From Cyclina sinensis (Eukaryota > Mollusca > Bivalvia > Venerida > Veneridae): a stretch of 64,000 nucleotides of DNA. A model generated the notes under the pieces. That model was not told the DNA's origin. It saw only the letters and a program-made list of their open reading frames with translations, and did no database searches. The translations under genes were made by a program, and so were the position numbers. The stretch's first letter is position 1. Each line of letters begins with the position of its first letter. The stretch covers positions 25,520,550 through 25,584,549 of the forward strand of contig JAAONU010000001.1 in NCBI GenBank assembly GCA_012932295.1, given 5' to 3'. Below are positions 12,241 through 25,330 of the stretch, one piece after another.

Positions 12241-14565
12241 TTCATGCTTAGAAAAATATCAGCTTAATTAGCTTAGGCCACGTTCATCCTTTTGACTAGA
12301 AGACTGGTATGAACTTAGGGAGTGGTTCATGTGAGTCAAAAAGAAGTAATTTTGTACTTAACATATATAAGGAAACTGGATGTATCTTGATTTCCATTTA
12401 TGTTTTTTGATGATGGAACAAAACTAAGACACAGGTTCTTTACATTAAGCACCACATATTACCCAATACCCATAATATTCACTTGGGTCAAGCTGGATTT
12501 TGACCAGAGGGGGTGGAGAGTGTGTGGTTACTAAATTGCCAAGAAATCTAGCTTATAATCAAGAGTAGTGTATATACATGTAGTCCTAGATTGGAACTAT
12601 TCTTTGATAACAGGATAATGTTGTAATATTACTGTTTCTGTGGTGTTACATATTCATTGGAAGACATTCAAGATTTCAGCATGATGGAACATTTTAGAGA
12701 TTAATGACCAGCTACCTAATTATAATCATTTGTATTACCAGAATTCATGTGCTGTGTCACAGTGATGAACAGATTTTGTAGGGAAAATTAAGGATCTAGA
12801 ACTGTATGTTCATTATCTGTGTAGTTAATAACAGGCTTCTAATTGGCATGTAACGAGTATTGATTACTTTTTCTGTACAGATAGGGAATCTTTAGTCTTT
12901 CATTTATTCAGAACCTTGAAACAGATGGTGTAATTATTACGTATATATTTGGATTTGTTTGCTAAGCTGGTTTCTGCAGTGTTTACGGAATTATTAGATG
13001 TGTGGTCATGTGATAAAGATGACATTAATGCATTATAAGTTTTAAGAATCTGCTTCTTCACTTTTTGTTTTCATGTATTTATTCATTATTACTTTACTAT
13101 GACACAGATTTTTTGAAATATTGACACAGATGTTTTTGAAATACCACACTCCTGCAAAGATCAGTCCGGCAGCTCCTTCTTACATTAAAATTTCTGAAAT
13201 GGATGTGTCCGTCATTAGATTTGGACAGACCCATTTGTCATTTATAGGGGTGTTAATTGAAAATCTACTGACCTGAAAAGTAACAGCTGTAGGTCATGAT
13301 CAGACTGCACCGGTTACAAAGGAAAACAAAAAGCAGAACCAATTAGATTGTTGCCAACACAATGGCAAAAGTACGTGCTCATCACTGTAATTGTTGAAAC
13401 ATTCCATGTATTGTATTTTAATGGCTGCGGTTTTGTGACAATATCATTCTAAACATGGAAATTTTTCATTGCATCATCGATAGTGGTCACTTTGTGACCT
13501 ATGAAACACCCTCTTAATTGCCTGTTATAAAATAGTAACCATTTTTTTTAACATCTGACTTTTAAATAGTGAGACTGCTGATAACTGAATCCTGGAAAAC
13601 GCATGATACACGTAAGAAATTTTGAGTTTTCAACATTTCATTTTAAGTATTCAGTTTAGCCATATAAACAAAGTTGTGGGCACTTTTACTTAACTCAGTC
13701 ACTTCATTCAATATTTCACAGATTTTTTCGGGAATTCAAATGAATGAGAAATCTTATGATATTGTTTAACAGGGAGGGTGCCTCTTATCTTTTCATGGTT
13801 ATGTATTTGTATGAAAAGAGTTTCAAGATGATAAGGTTATTGACAGTCTACATAGGCACATTAGACTACCAGCAGGTAATTTGATTATTTGCTTTCTCCT
13901 TTGTTTTTGTTTTCATTGGATAACTTAATCATAATAATGCACTGTTTGTTTGAAAGGAGGGGAGTGGTGGAAGGGGGGAAGACAGAATTGATGTTTTGAC
14001 AGAAAACATAACCAAACGAATATGTTCAGTTGGTCATAATGGTAGATGCCCATATTGGCTTGTTGTTGTTGTTTGTTTGTTTTTGTTTTTTTGCAAGTGG
14101 GGGGTTGCATGTTTGTCATAACCTTGAGGTTTAGGCATTCATATTTGGAGTGAAAGGTTTTCAGTCCAGTCACAGGTAATTTCAGTGTGATGGGTTACAG
14201 GATATGAATGTGGGAATAGAAATGTATACTAATTGGTGCCAAGGAGTTGTCCTGTTTCAGCAACAGCTGTAAGCAGATAATCTATATATAGATTCTGGAA
14301 AATACCAAATCTAGACCCATAGTGATGTTGAAGTATAACAGGTTAAGTGACCTGGGTATGTTACCTTTCAAGAGATGTTAGATTGTAAGCACAAGGCTTG
14401 TTTGAGAGTCATTGTCAGACCTTAAAGACTTCTCTACATGGGCATGCCTGAGTCTGAAGGCCATTAATTATGATGAGATGGGGGATTTTGAAATGAAAGA
14501 AGACTTAGTGATTGGTCTAGGTTGTTAATCTCTTCACTTATAATGTAAGTTCTGTGAGTTGAGCT
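12241..14565. other. No recognisable gene; one dispersed repeat copy
   Basis: Non-coding. A copy of a dispersed repeat lies at about 13195-13400 (landmarks CATTTGTCATTTATAGGGGT, GTTAATTGAAAATCTACTGA, GGTCATGATCAGACTGCA); further copies are near 19330, 25015, 29740, 58970 and 60280. A TTG/TTTG-rich run lies near 14060-14095. Confidence 0.6.
13195..13400 (+). repeat. Dispersed repeat R1, copy with intact core
   Basis: It shares, in order, ATGGA.TTGTCC, a TTTGGACAG-like block, CATTTGTCATTTATAGGGGT, GTTAATTG and GATCATGATCAG-type blocks with the other copies. It is useful as the uninterrupted reference for the copy at 60277-61530 that has been split by another element. Confidence 0.65.
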
Positions 14566-14690
14566 TGAGTACATGTAAGCATCCTATATCAAGATGCTTT
14601 AAAGGGTAGTTTGAGTAAGCATCCTATATCTAGGTGGTTTAAAAAGAAGCTTGAGTAAGCATCCGATATCTAGGTGGTTAAAATGGTTGT
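14566..14690 (+). repeat. About 50-bp tandem repeat, 3 copies
   Basis: Three imperfect copies of TTGAGTA...GTAAGCATCCTATATC followed by (T/A)AGGTGGTTTAAA. Non-coding. Confidence 0.8.
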
Positions 14691-17600
14691 TTTAAGCGTT
14701 TTCCAAATGAGCCAGGATGCAAATTAAAGCCAAGGCAGTCAATGTATGTTCTTCACAATATGCTTGCCACTTGAGGTAATCCCATCTGCATAAAAAAAAT
14801 CAAGTTATCATGTTTAGAGCATGTATACCCCTCATTGAAATGCCATTGGGAGGCATGCATTTTGCCCAGTTTTTATTCAAAACATCATCTAATATTGTTC
14901 TCAATGCCCACTCTCATGTACTTACTCTATAACTGGGAACAGTTATTTAAGTGTGTTTGATTGATTATGAAATAGTGCATTTGTCTTGTATTCTTGAAAA
15001 TGTTTTATCAAATATTTGTTGAAATTTATTGATTTCATTGAGGGGAGTGTTTAAATGGTGGTATACACTTTTTTGAAAACAACACATTAAGAATTTGTGT
15101 TTTAATATTTAAATATGAGTAGGGCATATTTCATCTACAGCACAACAATAAGACCATAAAACAGCTGGGTGTTGTAGGTATCATAAAATATTATTCATTA
15201 TTTACAGGAAGCTAACAGTTTTGTTTTATAAGCGCTAATAAAAGCTTGTTGTTTCTAAAGAATATTGGCACAATCTGTGGGAAGCTTTATGAATATTCAG
15301 CACAGAGCAGATCTCAGGATGGTTGTGTTTGTTACTGGCTGTCATGTACTATACCACATTTAGGGTTATATATATATAAGAACAAGGGTATATAGAATCA
15401 TACATCTCTTTGTCTAATAGACTGCAAGCTTTGGAACAGGATTCAAACAGATTTTATTCATGTCATCAAAGGTAAACACTATCGGTAATTCATTGCAGCC
15501 TGTTACCTGTGAAATTAAATTCCACAGCTCGTAAAGATTTATTGAATTTTCTTTATTCAAATATTGCTCAGAAAGCTGTATTGATTGAAGTGTTTGTGGT
15601 GGCTGAAAATTCTTACATTGATTTGATTTTAATATTAAGGAAACCTAGAGAAAGATAAATACTGAAACTGGTTTTGTTAAGTAAAAACAGTAGCTTTGTA
15701 AACAAACTTTGTTGCATGTCACTTACAAGTGCATTATTACACTTTTAACAGGAAGAGGTCATTCAAAGTGGATTAGTTACACTATACAAGGCTTTATTAG
15801 ATTGTTTCTCCCTGTATGCCAAGTGATTAAATGTAAGTGACTGATTGGCTGCTCCCATAAACACACAATATATTAATTTATTGGGACCTTTGGGGGATCA
15901 TGTGCGTGTGTCAAGTTGCCTTCAGGGACTGGAGACTTCTTCGCAATAGCTTAATGCGAGACTGACATTTCCTATCACAAGCATCATAAAGGCAGAAATC
16001 AATACACTATTACAACCTCTGTTATTACGGTCAGTAGAAGAGAGTTTCATTGTGATGTATGTAAATATAAAGACAGTTGAACAGGTGACTGGTTCCTTTT
16101 ATTTGTGTATTGTTGTCAAATAAATGAAAGTTTGATCTATTGACATCAGGTTCAGTTAGACTTTGATTCATTTTTCAGTTTCAGGTAAAATGTATCACTT
16201 CAGGAAATCTTTAAGAGCAAAGTGATGATCTTACTTTTTCTCTTTTTTGTGAGTAAGTTTGAGGGTCCACTGTTTTGTCACTGCCAAATCATCTTATATT
16301 GACTGTAGATGTCTATGTCAAGAAGTATTTAGGACAGAATAAAGCAAGAAGATTCGGAAATGGATAACAGAGACTTTAGCTTCTTGATTACTTTTAGATT
16401 ATGGCTTAGAGACTTTTTATGGTAGATGAAATTCAATAAGGAGTTTAGGCTTGTGTGACAGAATAAGATTATTTCCTGTGTTAAGTGTGGCGACATTGTT
16501 AGAAAGCTGTTGGGAATGGTTCCATCTATGTGTGAGATTTGTTTTGGATCAAACATAAAGTGCTTTTTATGTGAATCACTTACTTGATTTATTATGAGCA
16601 ATATTATCAGAAGATGCAAGTGGCATGGACTTGTTGCTATAAATAGTTGTTATGAAAAGGATTCATATTTTATGTGGAGTTTTGGTGTAACAGGTATAAG
16701 TTTTATTACATCTCTAATGAGTGCTTAGAGTAAATAATGCAGTGCTGTAGGTTGGATAAGAGATCAGAAGAGTGCAAATAAATTTCTTACTGGGATGCAG
16801 TACTTTAGAATATTACATTTAGTGTGCAAATGCATTTTGTTACATCTGTATCACAGTACAAGCGCACTGAGACGGGAGTCTAGAGGAATAATTTTCTTAT
16901 TTGTCTAAAAATGTGAGTGAAACCCTGGTAACATATATTTTTGATATACTAGTACTGAACTAGATATAGACAGGTCCTGTTTCTCATTTGCTCTTGTTCA
17001 CACCACTTCTAGAGCCTGTGGTTCCAACCAGTAAATAGAAGAAAACTTCATGCATATACATATTTCTCAATAACTTCTTTTTAACCTCTTTCAGATACTA
17101 GATATCCTTTCAGAGTTCATGAATAACTTTCCAAATTGACATCCTTTGACCTGTACAGAAATCTAGGTCATAGTTCATAGGCCATATACGAAAAGTGATC
17201 ATTTGTTTAACTGATGACTTGGTAGCAGTTGGCTGTCAGATTCAAATGTATTACTTGGAGGTTTCACTTACTGTGACATAAATTTTGAGAGACATCATCT
17301 TAAAAGTGAAGGATATTCCAAATTCATAACATCTGTAACCAGGAGATGCATTGTATGGTCCCCTACACCAGTAGGTTCATGTATAACTTGAAATAACAGC
17401 ACTTTAGACCACAAAGTTATTGGTTTGAAACAGAGCTGGTAGACATACATAAATGAAACCTCATGTATAAGTAGCTCTTACAAATATTTAGCATCAGATT
17501 GCATTTCCAGTGTAGGCATTCAAGGTCAGTGTTACTGTTAATTAAAATGTAAAAACTGTTTACAATTCAATAAATTAACTTCAGAATGTCGTGTTGAGGT

Positions 17601-17990
17601 AAAACTTGGTTTGTTAGTAGTTTGTATACAGTTGTCACTTGATATTGCTTTTGGGATGTCTAAGGTCAAGGTCACTGGTACTAAAAATACAAATGCAGTT
17701 TTTGGTCAGTAATCTCACTTTGGAACGTTGTTATTCAATAAACTTTTTTTTTAATTTCCCTAATTACTGTTGCTTTTGTTCCTGAGACAAGGCAGAATCT
17801 GTGGGTATTTATCACTTTCAGTGTTTACTCTAGTTCCACTTAGTTGTCTCAATAAGTGGTAAACTTCAGGGTTTCTAGAACTACTTAATACACACATTTA
17901 TTCATTTATCAGATTTGGGTGTAAATGGGACAGGTCAGGATTTAGGATTTTCAGGAAAATTTGTGTCAGAATGACACAGTATCTGTTAAT
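14691..17990. other. No recognisable gene
   Basis: AT-rich non-coding sequence. The open frame at 16329-16619 (minus) has no domain, signal or splice context that I recognise. Confidence 0.6.
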
Positions 17991-19165
17991 GATTATAGCC
18001 ATACATGCCATACATCCCGGATCGTCCAGGGATTGTCCCGGAAATCGAGGGCCCGTCTCGAAAAGTACAACCAATGTCCCGGAAAACATGAAAAACGCGC
18101 ATACCTTTGATCAGGCCAGTCTGATTTTTGACACGCCGCTAATCCTTTAATTATTCGTTAGGATAATATCTTCCGATTCGGTGAATACACCGCGTGTCAT
18201 TGATAACCAATTAACAAATGACCGCTATCTGCTATCGATTTATTGACTTGCTGTGCATTAATTAATTTGTAAGATATCTGCCCCTTTCAAAGACTGTCGC
18301 CGCGGTAATTGGCGTTAATAGAGAAGCTACTTAAAATTAAATTTAATGCAAACGCGCATAAAACTCGTGGTGAATATTGTAATGTTCGATCAAATTGCGC
18401 CGATACTAGTAATACGAAGCATAGACGACGCTGTCATCAAACACCCATGATTCAACTTGAATTCGAGTTTATGATGTTAATTAATTAATGGTACACAGTT
18501 ATTATTTTATGATTACTGCTACATAGTCGAGAACGAGTGACAAAATTTCTACTCGTCCTGCATCACCATCACCAGTCCAGGTGACCTAGGAGAAAAACGA
18601 TCAACGATACTGTGCGGTTTACTGAATTAAAAAAAGCACAGTGCTCCCCCTTACTCATGCTTCCGGTTTCGTTTTGATAGCGTATTACATGGAGAATTTA
18701 CTGTCAGTAAACTGTGACGTTATGATATACACATCTATGGGTATATTTCTTGCGGTTTTTGCACTCTTTCTGCAGGATGATCGATCAGAAAATTATACTC
18801 GTCCTCCTACCTTCTCCACTTGTAAATACGAGTGAACGTTTTTTTTTGAAGTGGTTGAGAGGGGTGGGGGAATAATTGTCGGATGGTCAGACCGATTGAG
18901 CTTGAAACATTTCTGCAAGTCTGTCAATTACTATGCTCTTGCAACTTAAATAAAAGCTATTAAACTGATGGTACTGATGTGTATTTGAAAGACATGCACG
19001 GCTTTTCCCGCCAAAAACGAAATCCCGTCCAATTTTGTGTGCTGCCAACGGTAGGGCATTGAAAGTATATGAATAGTTGTATGTCCTGGAAAATCAGCTC
19101 AAATCCCGTAAATTCGATATCAAAATCCCGGAAATGGCCAGAAAAATTATGGCAGATTATAGCCA
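17991..19165. mobile_element. Insertion with 11-bp direct repeats and CCCGG-rich ends
   Basis: GATTATAGCCA occurs at 17991-18001 and again at 19155-19165, bracketing a block with more CpG than its surroundings. The ends carry a 7-bp inverted repeat, TGCCATA (18007 area) and TATGGCA (just before 19155), followed inward by repeated CCCGG/TCCCGGAAA motifs on the left and ATCCCGGAAATGGCC on the right. No transposase frame is visible, so this would be a non-autonomous DNA element. An 11-bp duplication is in the range known for Mutator-like or hAT-like elements; I do not assign a superfamily. Confidence 0.65.
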
Positions 19166-19329
19166 AGTGTTGAAGTTTGTAAGCTTTAGGAGAGAATCAC
19201 TGCAGAAAAATAGTAGTGTTTTTTTAAACTGAAATAGGGAAATGTTTGGCAGTATGGGGTCACTAGATGCTTCTTATTCCAAGTGTCATAAGAATAGGAT
19301 GTCCTTTACATTTGTTATAACTAGATTAA

Positions 19330-19570
19330 CCTGTAACCAGTTGGCAGGCCTATTTTGTTTGTCTTTATGACCAGTGCAGACCATGATCAGCCTGCACATC
19401 CATGCACTCTGATAATGATCTGCACTGTTTACTTTTCAGTCAGTATACTTACAATTAATACCCCTACAAATGGTAAATGGTACTGCCCAAATTGAAAGAT
19501 GGACAAGTCCCATTTTATAAATTTAGCAGGCTAACCGTTAACAGAGAGTGTTTAGTTTGGACCACTGAGA
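19330..19570 (-). repeat. Dispersed repeat R1, minus-strand copy
   Basis: Contains GTGCAGACCATGATCAGCC, TCAGTATACTTACAATTAAT, ACCCCTACAAATGGTAAATG and GGACAAGTCC, the reverse complement of the landmarks at 13195-13400. This is the longest copy in the window. It ends near GCTAACCGTTAAC. Confidence 0.65.
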
Positions 19571-19886
19571 GGGAAAATTTAAGAAATACATGTAAGAAAG
19601 GGTAATATACATGAGTCAGTGCAGAATTTTCTACTTAATTTCAAAATAATTTTTCAGTCATGTACCTATTTTGTCTGGAATTGACTAGTTAACTAGAAAA
19701 TTAGATAAAGACTTGAGGGATGGAAGATGAATTGCACATTTCTGCTTTTTAAGATCAATACTTCAGTCATGACAAGTTTGCGGACAGGGAAAACCTGTCT
19801 GTTGAGTGATTGTTGTGATGGTTTGGTTAAAGTTTGAAGCATATCATGTGTGAAATTAGTGTACTGATTATTATCAATATTCTAAA

Positions 19887-20642
19887 TACAGTCAAACTTG
19901 TCATATGCGACTTTCAATGGGACCATCCAAAAAAGGCCACATATGACAGGGAGTCTTTTAATCCAGGTCCACAAAAAATGTAGTCAGTTGTTTCATATTG
20001 CTATACATGTATGTACATGTTTGTATTTTCTTAGATTGTGTTATTGTTTTTTCATTGAAGATATAAGATAATCTCTCTTTACATAATTTATTCTATTATA
20101 GAGTTAAAAATGGTTTTAAAAATAAAGATGTGTACATGCCTTATTAAGTTATTATAGAAATTATCACGTTTAAAAATAAAATAAAAATATTGAAATATTT
20201 TCAAGTCAGTTATCTTTGCATCAGTATTCGATATGCCTGGATATTTGTACATGTCTCTATCTGCACATAACAATTGGTCAAACAGTTGTTATCATGCCTA
20301 TCCGCAGGTAACGATTGGTCAAACAGTTGTAATCGTGCATTCATTCATAGGTTTAAATATAGTATTTTTATGTGTTTTTTTTCTCTCTAAAACTTGGACA
20401 GTTATGACCAATTGTTTCATATTGTAATTTGAATATACATCAGTTCCAGTGATAAAAGTCATTTAATTCAGCTATATAAACATCACGGGGTGCAAAAATT
20501 AGGGTCGTTTGTCGTGTCAGACATGTAGTCTTTCAATTCAGTGACTTTATATAGTGATTCACTTCGGGCGGTCTTAAATAGGGTCTTATGCAACAGGAAG
20601 TTGTTTAATTCAGTGAGTTGCTTAGGCAAAAGTTTGACTGTA
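19887..20642. mobile_element. TA-flanked MITE
   Basis: Left end TACAGTCAAACTTGTC and right end GCAAAAGTTTGACTGTA form terminal inverted repeats of about 13 bp including a TA on each side. This fits a Tc1/mariner-type miniature element of about 0.75 kb. There is no transposase frame. An internal short duplication (TTGGTCAAACAGTTGT, twice) lies at about 20273-20330. Confidence 0.75.
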
Positions 20643-21339
20643 TTTCACATTTCCATATAAAACAATGCATCATGGTGACAAAAGAATTTGTATGTTTTAT
20701 ATTCAAATCATGTTTTAAATAAAGTAAAGTGACCTAAGATGCTTTCTTATGAACTTTCGTACTTTGTTTTGATTATGTAGTAGTTCGGGGCATTTATACA
20801 TGAAACGAATGCATGTGGTTTTTGGTCCAATATTCAAAAAGGATATAATGTGAGCGCATGAATGAAGAGTGTATGTGATCAGTCATGAAACAGCAAACGA
20901 AAATAGAAATTCTAAATATAGTTTTTATACCATTCATAATGCTGTAGCCTATGATGGAGAAACTACCCATTTTTCACTATCAGGAAATGTTGGCATTGGG
21001 TGACAGTGGGTCTGTAGATGGGTATTCATAGACGTAGTACACACAACAGTTTACTGTTAATGAGCTGCTTTAAAAAAAACGAAAAGCAGAATCATCATAT
21101 AGGCTGGAATCATATATGTCAATTTTTTCTGAGCCCTAATTTCGTCATATGTAAAAGGATAATTATCAGTCATAGAATTGAATATACTTACCAAATTCAG
21201 TTGTTGTTTTTTGTATGTCACTGACCTGACCATCCCCACCCTCTCCACCAAAAAATTGCACCGATCATCAAAATTAAACAATTGGGCAAAATATCCCATC
21301 CAAAGTCTGAACCAAAATGATCCCAGAGGTCTAACGCAC
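20643..21339. other. No recognisable gene
   Basis: Non-coding. The overlapping open frames on both strands near 21018-21484 include the edge of the following repeat element and are not credible genes. Confidence 0.6.
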
Positions 21340-22216
21340 TTATTATCCCCCCGTCAAAGGCGGAGGGGATATTAGGAATGCCCTTCGTCCGTCCGTGCAT
21401 CCGTGCAGTCTGTGCGTCCGTGCGTCCGTCCGAAACAATTTGTCCAGAGCATAACTCCAAAACTACTTGAGGGATTTTATTCAAACTTCATACACTGACA
21501 AAGCACATTGGTAGGTAGTGCAGTGTGAAAGTGCAATAACTCTACCTTGCCTTTTTTTTAGAGTTATTCCGCTTTATCAAATTTACTTGATAAATTTTGT
21601 CCGGAGCATAACTCCAAAACTGCCAGAGGGATTTTATTTAAACTTCATACACTGACAGAGCACATTGGTAGGTAGTGCAGTGTGCAAGTCCAATAACTCT
21701 ACCTTGCCTATTTTTAGAGTAATTCCCCTTTATCAGAATTACTTGATAAATTTTGTCCGGAGCATAACTCCAAAACTACTTGAGGGATTTTATTCAAACT
21801 TCATACACTGACAGAGCACATTGGTAGGGAGTGCAGTATGCAAGTGCAATAACTCTACCTTGCCTATTTTTGGAGTTATTCCCCTTTATCAGAATTACTT
21901 GATAAATTTTGTCCGGAGCATAACTTTAAAACTACTTGAGGGATTTTATTCAAACTTCATACACTGACAGAGCACACTGGTAGGTAGTGCAGTGTTCAAG
22001 AACAATAACTCTACCTTGCCTATTTTTAGAGTTATTCCCCTTTATCAGAATTACTTGATAAATTTTGTCCGGAGCATAACTCCAAAACTACTTGAGGGAT
22101 TTTATTCAAATTTCATACACTGACAGAGCACATTGGTAGGTAGTGCAGTGTGCAAGTCCAATAACTCTACCTTGCCTATTTTTTAGAGTTATTCCTCTTT
22201 ATCAGATTTACTTGTT
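21340..22216 (+). mobile_element. Tandem-core element A1 (HINE-like), 3' end missing
   Basis: Starts TATTATCCCCCCGTCAAAGG with a hairpin (CCCC..GTC AAA GGC..GGGG), then a GTCCGTCCGTGC-rich leader, then about five tandem copies of a 156-bp unit beginning TTTGTCCGGAGCATAACTCC and containing GTAGTGCAGTGTGCAAG and ACTCTACCTTGCC. The 3' terminal hairpin seen in its neighbour A2 is absent, so this copy is truncated. Confidence 0.85.
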
Positions 22217-22271
22217 TACATTTTAAAAATCCCAACATATACATGTATATCTAATTCTTGAATTCTTGAAC

Positions 22272-22727
22272 TTATTATCCCCCCGCCAAAGGCGGAGGGG
22301 ATATTAGAAATGGTCTCTGTCCGTCCGTATGTCCGTTCATTCCAGTTTTGTCCGGAGCATAACTCCAAAAGTACTTGAGTGATTTTCTTCAAACTTCATA
22401 TACTGAAAGAGCACATTTGGAGGAGGTGCAGTGTGAAAGAATAATAACTCTACCTTGCCTACTTTTAGAATTATTCCCCTTTATCAGATTTAATTGAAAA
22501 ACTTAGTCCGAAGCATAACTCCAAAAGTGCTTGAGCGATTTTCTTCAAACTTAATACACTGACATAGCACATTGGTAGGAAGTGCAGTTTGCAAGAACAA
22601 TAACTCTACCTTGCCTATTTTTTGTGGGATTTTCTTCAAACATTATTACATTGAGTGTTTGAAAGTACAACCTTCAGGTAGCTTCTTCCCGGCGGGGGGG
22701 TTAACCATGTGTAACATGGCTCTTGTA
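22272..22727 (+). mobile_element. Tandem-core element A2 (HINE-like), complete ends
   Basis: Same family as A1. It begins TTATTATCCCCCCGCCAAAG with a 5' hairpin and has about two core units. Near the 3' end GGCGGGGGG (22691-22700) is the inverted complement of CCCCCCGCC at 22279-22287. The end is a perfect 6-bp-stem hairpin, CCATGT GTA ACATGG (22705-22719), then CTCTTGT. Confidence 0.85.
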
Positions 22728-23260
22728 TTGTAAAGGGAGTGAAAGCTAAGGAAATGTTAATCATTATTAAACGTATGTCATCAGTGTTTCAGGTTAATAC
22801 CTTGGTTAAATTTCAGTAACTTTTATTCAGTGAAATGACATAGTGATTAAAATGGATGAGTTGTCAGTAACAACTAGTCCATGATTTATGTTATAACTTT
22901 GACAATATCAAATATAGTTGGAGCTCCTAGCAGCACTGTTAATACTGTAGATATAACATACTGTACCCCATAGTGTAGCATGGTAAGATTAGATTACCAG
23001 GAATAAATGTCAGGAAGATAATGCAAGTCTTGGTAGGTATATACATACTAGTGTATCTGAAGTATACTGTGTCACTATAAGTGTTGCTGAATGATACTGC
23101 ATTATTATATTTTAATGTACAAGAAAGGTACTGATGTTAACATCAAAGAAAACTGATGTATTTGCAAGAGCAAGTTATAGGTACAAACATAGTGCATTAG
23201 CTTTAAATAATAATTCTTTAAATTTTTGAAGAGTTATATTTTAATCTAAGTTACAAAATA
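22728..23260. other. No recognisable gene
   Basis: AT-rich non-coding sequence without notable structure. Confidence 0.6.
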
Positions 23261-23264
23261 GTAG

Positions 23265-23415
23265 TGGAGGGGAAGTGCATTGGACTCCTCATCTTGAGGT
23301 CGCTGGTTATATTGCCACCAGGATAAGAGTCTTTTATGACTTTCTGTATTCCAAACTCAGGGCAGGGTGTACTATACAATTTAAGTTGCAAAAATCAATC
23401 TAAAGTGATGGGGGA
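23265..23415 (+). mobile_element. Degraded tRNA-like SINE head (tentative)
   Basis: GTGGAGGGGAAGTGCATTGG, then CATCTTGAGGTCGCTGGTTA followed by TATTGCC resembles the D-arm to T-arm part of a tRNA, with a decayed B box (GGTTATATTGCC against GGTTCRANNCC). Downstream, 23453-23505 and 23678-23733 form an inverted repeat (ACATTGGTCCTT..GGA.TCCTCT). One copy only, so tentative. Confidence 0.35.
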
Positions 23416-25085
23416 CATTAGTGGATTATCTACCCTGAATACTCTCTGATATTACATTGGTCCTTCCATTTGGATTCCTCTGCTTTTATCGCTATTTTCT
23501 CTTTTGGTATAGTGATAATTAAGCCTAATTAATTGCAACAATGGTAGTCAGATTACAAATTAAGTTTCGCAACATGTTTTGTTAACACCATTATCTTTGG
23601 GTTTTTTTGATAATCTTGACTGTTTATTTAATATATAAGTGACAATATTCACAACTAAAAGTCAAAACCATCACAATTAGAAACAAGGATAAAGTTAGAG
23701 GATTCCAACTGAAAGGACCAATGTGCTATTTGGTCTACCTTTGATGTTATCTGAGTAAGGGAGATAATTTGTTATCAGGAATGTCTCTCATTAAATTCAA
23801 ACCTTAGAAATACCCTAGACCAGCTCTCTTGTCTAAAATCAAATTCAATGATCCTATGTTTATTTGTTTTGTGATTTTCTAAATGAAATATTCAGAAAGA
23901 TGCTTACCAGATCTTCTTCAAAAACATGTAAACTAGTTTTTATGATATTTTATCACAGAATTTCACAGATTTTATTATTCCACAAACTTTACTATCTTAC
24001 AACACCTGGTAGGAAAAAAATATTGATAAGTTTTTTATGTATTTTCTTAGTGGATAAGAGTTTCTAATAGCTAATTCCTGATCAGTTTTATCCATTGTAC
24101 ATGAGAAATTACTTAAATTTCAAAGCTTTCTATGAACAAATTATAGTGGAGCAAAATTTTACTTTTATTTTTTCATACATTAAATTCAAAGAATTTTTTT
24201 AACCGAAAGAAATCTGTATGTTCAAATATTTAAATTATGGTTGCCCTGTTCTCTTTCCAGCAGTCATTGTATATTTAAGAGTTTGTTGCAGTGATTAAAA
24301 TGAAAGGGTCAGTCTTACTAATAAAGGTCCTTTTTTTGCCAAGTTAAGAAGTTTTTTTTGTAAGTTAAGAAGGTAGGTTTCTGCTGATTAGAATAGCTCT
24401 CAGTTTTTGATTCCAAGCTCTAAAAAATTTCAACCACTTTTAAGAGTACAGATAAAGCATTTAGACAGCCATAAGGATTTATCTTAACGTTTAATACTGT
24501 GAAGTTTTTTGGAGCCTTTCTTTCTGAGATGAAACTGATTGCCAAACAAAAACGTAGACAGAATTGATCTAGCTGAAAAAAAAAATAACAGGATAACAAA
24601 ATATGTGCCAAGTTGATAATGGAACTAACCTGAACCACCTAGTTCCAAATCTGCTTAATAATTTGAAGACAATTGCACTCACTGGCTTATTGGTGCAGTG
24701 CAATCAAATGGATTGATGCATTGATCAGGGTTGACCTCTTGAAAGAATTGAATATTTCCTATCATGTCACTGTAACACTAACAGTGCTTCCCCAACCCCA
24801 ACACACACATGCCACACACACCCCAAAGAGAAAAAGACAACTTGCTTCTACAGGGAAACCAATTTTAGCAATTTTTACAGTGGAAGCTTTAATGCAAAAA
24901 AAAAAAAAAGATTAACTTCAAGGAATTTAGGTCTCCCAGAAGAAAAATCCAAATGAAATTATATTTAATTTAGGGCTTTTTATGAGATGCTTAATTTATT
25001 TAAATCTAATTCTGCAAAATTTATAGAACTGAGTTTGGATGTATCCATTATTATTCAGAGGGGTGTTAATTAATAACTGACTGAT
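23416..25085. other. No recognisable gene
   Basis: Non-coding. A fragment of dispersed repeat R1 lies at about 25015-25110 (GGATGTATCCATTATTATTC, AGGGGTGTTAATTAATAACT). Confidence 0.6.
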
Positions 25086-25109
25086 TGAATAGTGTATAGA
25101 GCAGACCAT

Positions 25110-25330
25110 GTTCTTTTCGACAGGAAAGGAGTTACTCACTTTAATTTACAGCTTCTCTTGCACTGGGTTGTAATCCACAGGTTGCAAGTTCACTTCCCCA
25201 CTGCTCCACTAATAATATTAATTGTCTTTCATATGAGGCTTTGAACTGAGGTTCCCTGTAGTAACTCTTTACACTGAGCACCAACAAAAGAACCAGGAGC
25301 GGCTCTGGTAGGTGTTCTTTATCTTGCACC
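25110..25330 (+). mobile_element. tRNA-derived SINE, plus strand
   Basis: Contains GGTTGTAATCCACAGGTTGC followed by AAGTTCACTTCCCC: anticodon-arm-like and B-box-like blocks in tRNA order. It aligns through GGAAAGGAGTTACTCACT, CAGCTTCTCTTG, GTAATCCA.AGGTTGCAAG and ATTGTCTTTC with the minus-strand copy at 12031-12240. Confidence 0.6.

Noticed and set aside
18641..18835. 64-codon frame in the CCCGG-ended insertion as a possible transposase piece
   Set aside because: Short, hydrophobic and without any known transposase motif.
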